Source: Gemmatimonadota bacterium (GTDB taxonomy: Bacteria; Gemmatimonadota; Gemmatimonadetes; Longimicrobiales; Gaopeijiaceae). From it: DNA of 9,692 nucleotides. This document shows, in pieces, positions 6,697 through 9,692 of this stretch (position 1 is its first letter; every line of letters begins with the position of its first letter). The notes beneath the pieces were generated by a model that searched no databases, was not told the origin of the DNA, and saw only the letters and a program-made list of their open reading frames with translations. The stretch spans positions 1 to 9,692 of the forward strand of contig WGEM01000295.1 of assembly GCA_015492755.1 (NCBI GenBank). Direction: 5' to 3'. The translations under genes and the position numbers were made by a program.

Positions 6697-7466
6697 AGAG
6701 TGCCTTCCACCATGAGATCGAGCGCAGCCTCTGCGGCCGCGCGGTCCACGAACGCCCGGACGATGGGATCGTCACAGGCGCGGAATTCGTCGGGGGTCCC
6801 GCAGAAGCGCAACGTACCCTGGTGGAGCATGGCCACCCGGTCGCACATCTCGAGCCCCCCCTCGATGTCGTGCGTCACCAGCAGCGACGTCACCTCCAGC
6901 TCCGCGGAGAGGCGGCGGATGAGCCGCTCCACCGCCGCGGTGTTGATGGGATCCAGCCCGGTGGTGGGCTCGTCCCAGAGGAGCGTCTGCGGCCGCCCCA
7001 CGATGGCCCGCGCGATCCCCACCCGTTTCTTCATCCCACCGCTGAGCTCGCTGGGAAGCTTCGCCAGCACTTCGCGGGGCTCGAGGTTTACCAGCTCCAG
7101 CGCCTCCCAGGCGCGGCGTCCCGCCTCCACGCGGGGCATCCGCTTCAGCTCGTCCTCGGGAATCCCCATGCAGACGTTGTCCATGACGTTGAGGGAGTCG
7201 AAGAGGGCGGCGTTCTGGAAGACGTAGCCCACACGGCGGCGGACCCGGTCCAGCGCATCGGGCCCGCCGCGGTACACGGAGATCCCGTCCACCTCCACGT
7301 CTCCGATGTCGGGGACGATGAGGCCGATGGTGGTCTTGAGGAGGACGCTCTTCCCGGTCCCCGAAGGCCCGAAGAGCGCGAACATCTCCCCCGTCTCCAC
7401 CTCCATGCTCACGCCGCTGAGGACGGGCAGATCGAAGGCCTTGTGGATGTTGCGGTAGACGATCAC
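6693..7466 (-). CDS. mlaF: MlaF-like ABC transporter ATPase
   Basis: A 257-residue cytoplasmic ATPase that powers the MlaE-type permease. All ABC motifs are present: Walker A GPSGTGKS (33-40), Q-loop Q84 in YVFQNAALFDSL, signature LSGGM (141-145), Walker B TLLWDE with catalytic E166, D-loop TTGLD (168-172) and the switch histidine H199 in VTHD. The stretch FQNAALFDSLNVMDNV and a C-terminal tail after DPIVRAFVDR match MlaF/Mkl-type ATPases of MCE systems rather than amino-acid importers. The start is GTG at 7466. Its ribosome site TGAGG includes the TGA of mlaE, leaving a 7-base gap; the downstream mlaD ATG overlaps its stop. No MlaB-like STAS partner is seen in this window. Confidence 0.95.
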   Translation of the reverse strand: MIVYRNIHKAFDLPVLSGVSMEVETGEMFALFGPSGTGKSVLLKTTIGLIVPDIGDVEVDGISVYRGGPDALDRVRRRVGYVFQNAALFDSLNVMDNVCMGIPEDELKRMPRVEAGRRAWEALELVNLEPREVLAKLPSELSGGMKKRVGIARAIVGRPQTLLWDEPTTGLDPINTAAVERLIRRLSAELEVTSLLVTHDIEGGLEMCDRVAMLHQGTLRFCGTPDEFRACDDPIVRAFVDRAAAEAALDLMVEGTL

Positions 7467-7473
7467 GGCGGCC

Positions 7474-8304
7474 TCAGTTGAGCATCAACGGCGGGAAGAG
7501 CGCGTCGAGGATGAGGATGGTGAGCGTCATGAACATCACCGCCTGGGTGGTGGTCACCCCCACGCCCTCCGCGCCACCCTTGGTCTGAAAGCCCATGTGC
7601 ACCGAGATGAGGGGAATGGCGAGCCCGAAGACCAGCGCCTTGGTGAAGGAGTAGAAAAGGTCCCAGCTGTGCCAGAAGAGGCGCGCGCCGTAGAGGAAGG
7701 ATTCGGGCCCCAACCCCACGTCGATGTACGCTGCGGCCATCCCGGCGACGATCCCGATGAAATCGGCGATGCCCACCAGGAGCGGCATCACCAGGACGCC
7801 CGCCAGCACCCGCGGCGCACCGAGGATCGCCACCGGGTCGCGACCCAGCGCCTTGAAGGCGTCGATCTGTTCCGAGACCACCATCGTCCCTAGCTCCGCC
7901 GTGATCCGTGCGCCGATGCGCCCCACCAGGACGATGGCGGTGAGCACCGGGCCCATCTCCAGCACCACCGTCTCCACCACCAGGCTCCCCAGGACGTAGA
8001 GGGGCATGGCGCTGGTCATCTGATACCCACCCTGCTGGCTCGTGACGATGCCCGCCAGCGAGCCCGTCACCAGCACGATGGGGAGGCTCTGGATTCCCAT
8101 GATGTACATCTGCCGGAGTACGGCCTTCGGACTCACCTTGAGCCGCGCCACCGCCATCACCACCTGCCAGAAGAGGAGGCCGAGGCCCCCGGCGTGTTCC
8201 AGCGTCACGCGGGTGGTTCGGCCTACCCCGGCAAACCAGCGCTCGACGGGGGCAGGCAGGGCAGAGCCGCCGGAGGGTTCGTGCTGCACGTGCGGACCAG
8301 GCAT
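7474..8304 (-). CDS. mlaE: MlaE-like ABC transporter permease
   Basis: A 276-residue inner-membrane permease of the MlaE/YrbE family and first gene of the lipid-transport operon. The signature block runs from about 115 to 168: LEMGPVLTAIVLVGRIGARI, then AELGTMVVSEQIDAFKALG. Hydrophobic helices follow at about 168-195 and 222-238, with a final one at about 255-270 after GVGVTTTQAVM. An amphipathic N-terminal helix near 22-55 fits the family's interface helix. The ATG at 8304 gives close to the usual family length (about 260 residues). I see no good ribosome site before it, so the exact start is uncertain. The frame stays open upstream to 8529, but that extension is non-membrane sequence and would overlap the divergent peptidase gene. 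It probably shuttles phospholipid between membranes; direction and lipid are not shown by the sequence. Confidence 0.92.
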   Translation of the reverse strand: MPGPHVQHEPSGGSALPAPVERWFAGVGRTTRVTLEHAGGLGLLFWQVVMAVARLKVSPKAVLRQMYIMGIQSLPIVLVTGSLAGIVTSQQGGYQMTSAMPLYVLGSLVVETVVLEMGPVLTAIVLVGRIGARITAELGTMVVSEQIDAFKALGRDPVAILGAPRVLAGVLVMPLLVGIADFIGIVAGMAAAYIDVGLGPESFLYGARLFWHSWDLFYSFTKALVFGLAIPLISVHMGFQTKGGAEGVGVTTTQAVMFMTLTILILDALFPPLMLN

Positions 8305-8496
8305 GGAGTGGGTGGACGCCGGGCGGTGCAGGATCCGTGCCCGGCGGAGCGTGGGAACGTTCGGGGAAAGCGCCCGCAAGATCAACCGGTTCCCGGGCCG
8401 GATTCGGGTCCCTCCGCTCCGTACCTGGCCTGAATCCTGCTGGGATGACAGCTTCCACGGACGCAGCAGTGCAGGTGGATCCATCACGGAGCGACA
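8305..8496. other. Divergent intergenic region between mlaE and the M20 peptidase gene
   Basis: About 190 bases that should hold promoters for both directions. I see no convincing sigma70-type pair. On the minus strand TTGATC (8385-8380) is followed after 17 bases only by GAACGT. A GAACGTTC palindrome lies at 8355-8362. No coding frame in this stretch looks real. Confidence 0.5.
8488..8491 (+). promoter_or_regulatory. Ribosome binding site fixing the GTG start of the M20 peptidase
   Basis: GGAG placed 5 bases before GTG 8497. It supports this start, which adds the signal peptide, over the ATG at 8581. Confidence 0.65.
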
Positions 8497-9692
8497 GTGA
8501 AGGTGAGCAGACGAACGAGGCGGGCCCACCGGGCACCGGTTCTGGCGCTGGCGGCGGTGCTGGCGTGGGGAAGGGCGGGCATGGCGCAGACGCCGGACGA
8601 GATCCAGCGGGAGATGGAGGCGCTCATGCAGCGGCCGGAGGTACAGCGCGCGCTCCGGTTAGTGGAGGAGCGGGACGCCCGAACCATGGCGGATCTCCTG
8701 AGCCTCACGGAGATTCCGGCGCCCCCCTTCGGCGAGGAAGAGCGGGCGCGCCGGTTCATGGAGATGCTGGTGGAGCTGGGCGTGGACCGGGCGTGGATCG
8801 ATGAGGAAGGCAACGTTCTGGCGCTCCGGAAAGGCACCGGAAGCGGTCGGGTCGTCGCCATCTCCGGCCACCTGGACACCGTCTTCCCCGAGGGCACCGA
8901 CGTGACGGTTCGGCAGCGGGGAGACACCCTCTTCGCCCCGGGCATCAGCGACGATACGCGGGGTCTGGCGGCGGTGCTGGCGGTGCTCCGCGCGCTGAAC
9001 GAAGCGGGTATCCGGACCCGGGACGACCTCCTCTTCATCGGCACGGTGGGTGAGGAGGGGCTTGGAGACCTCCGCGGCGTGAAACACCTCTTCCGCGAGG
9101 GCGGCCCGCGCATCGACGCATTCATCTCCGTGGATGGAGCCGGGTCGGTGCGCATCGTCCATCAGGCGCTGGGCTCGCACCGTTATCGTGTCACCATCCG
9201 CGGACCCGGCGGCCACTCCTGGGGAGCCTTCGGCCTGGCGAATCCGGCGCACGCGCTGGGGCGTGCCATCGAGTACTTCCAGGTGGCAGCCGATGCCGTG
9301 ACGCGTGACGAACCCAGGACCTCCTACAACGTGGGTCGCATCGGTGGCGGCACCTCGGTGAACTCCATCCCCTTCGAAGCGTGGATGGAGGTGGATATGC
9401 GCTCCGAGAGTCCCGAGGCGCTGGAAACGGTGGACCGGGTGCTCCACCGGGCCGTGGAGCGGGCGGTGGCGGAGGCCAACGCGGCGCGGCGCGGGGGCGA
9501 GCCCCTCACCGTGGAGATGGATCTCATCGGAGACCGTCCCTCCGGCGAGATTCCGGCGGAGCACCCCTTCGTCCAGCGTGCCGTGGCGGCCTCCCGGGCG
9601 CTGGGCATCGAGCCCGAGCTGGGCCGGAGCTCCACCGACGCCAACATCCCCATCTCCAAGGGCACTCCGGCGGTGACGGTGGGGGGCGGCGG
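8497..9692 (+). CDS. Exported M20-family metallopeptidase, PepT-like (3' end missing)
   Basis: The first 398 residues of a di-zinc M20/M25/M40-type peptidase, probably an aminopeptidase or dipeptidase acting outside the cytoplasm. The N-terminus has a basic start (KVSRRTRRAHR), a hydrophobic core and a likely cleavage after GMAQ (31). Catalytic parts in order: GHLDT with ligand H125 and D127, SDDTRG with the bridging aspartate D152, GEEG with base E186 and ligand E187, and SVDG with ligand D213. The dimerisation or lid domain follows, with GPGGHSWGAFG and H240 (about 222-340). The last part, SSTDANIPISKGTPAVTVGGG, precedes the expected final zinc histidine, which lies just past the window edge. 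The start is GTG at 8497, with GGAG 5 bases upstream; the ATG at 8581 would remove the signal peptide. It is divergent from mlaE with no gene between. Peptide specificity cannot be read from the sequence. Confidence 0.9.
   Translation, partial: MKVSRRTRRAHRAPVLALAAVLAWGRAGMAQTPDEIQREMEALMQRPEVQRALRLVEERDARTMADLLSLTEIPAPPFGEEERARRFMEMLVELGVDRAWIDEEGNVLALRKGTGSGRVVAISGHLDTVFPEGTDVTVRQRGDTLFAPGISDDTRGLAAVLAVLRALNEAGIRTRDDLLFIGTVGEEGLGDLRGVKHLFREGGPRIDAFISVDGAGSVRIVHQALGSHRYRVTIRGPGGHSWGAFGLANPAHALGRAIEYFQVAADAVTRDEPRTSYNVGRIGGGTSVNSIPFEAWMEVDMRSESPEALETVDRVLHRAVERAVAEANAARRGGEPLTVEMDLIGDRPSGEIPAEHPFVQRAVAASRALGIEPELGRSSTDANIPISKGTPAVTVGGG

Noticed and set aside
8305..8529. N-terminal extension of the mlaE frame
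   Set aside because: The added 75 residues are arginine- and proline-rich, unlike the family, and overlap the start of the M20 peptidase gene.
1..9692. Defence system, CRISPR, mobile element or RNA gene
   Set aside because: No direct-repeat arrays, transposase, integrase, nuclease or tRNA-like folds were seen; all major frames are housekeeping or envelope genes.

Overview
The window is GC-rich bacterial chromosomal DNA with strong G/C at third codon positions, so long spurious ORFs run antisense to real genes. The gene content points to a diderm (Gram-negative type) bacterium: two lipoproteins, an outer-membrane beta-barrel protein, a Mla/MCE lipid-transport cassette and a secreted M20 peptidase. 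The style of the proteins (MA-type peptidase fused to PD40 repeats and a barrel, a BNR lipoprotein with a CDCC motif, an MCE protein ending in KRFVNISIF) resembles Gemmatimonadota or a relative. That placement is an inference from recognition, not a search result. No mobile element, CRISPR array, tRNA or rRNA is visible, and no gene-free stretch exceeds 300 bases.

Left part (1-2237, minus strand): a three-gene operon read right to left. It encodes a BNR-repeat lipoprotein with an unusual cysteine cluster, a TlpA/ResA-like thioredoxin-fold lipoprotein, and a fold-type III PLP enzyme of the D-threonine aldolase / D-serine dehydratase type that runs off the left edge. Both junctions are 4-base GTGA overlaps, so the three are probably translationally coupled. 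The last gene starts with GTG and is cut by the window edge.

Middle (2238-5595): a divergent promoter region of about 180 bases with several short inverted repeats, then a plus-strand gene for a 1058-residue three-part protein. It has a zinc-metallopeptidase domain with HELVH and a downstream EGMAEY, a predicted six-bladed PD40/TolB-like propeller, and a C-terminal Omp85-like outer-membrane barrel with an IRGY motif. A perfect 17-bp hairpin after the gene probably terminates transcription from both sides.

Right part: a minus-strand mlaE-mlaF-mlaD operon (8304 down to 5737) encodes the permease, ATPase and MCE subunits of an ABC-type lipid transporter. No MlaA, MlaB or MlaC gene lies beside it in this window. 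Divergent from it, a plus-strand M20-family metallopeptidase with a signal peptide starts at GTG 8497 and runs off the right edge just before its expected last zinc ligand.

Most of the window is ordinary envelope biology. The parts most worth a second look are the peptidase-propeller-barrel protein and the pairing of the cysteine-cluster BNR lipoprotein with its own TlpA-like partner.
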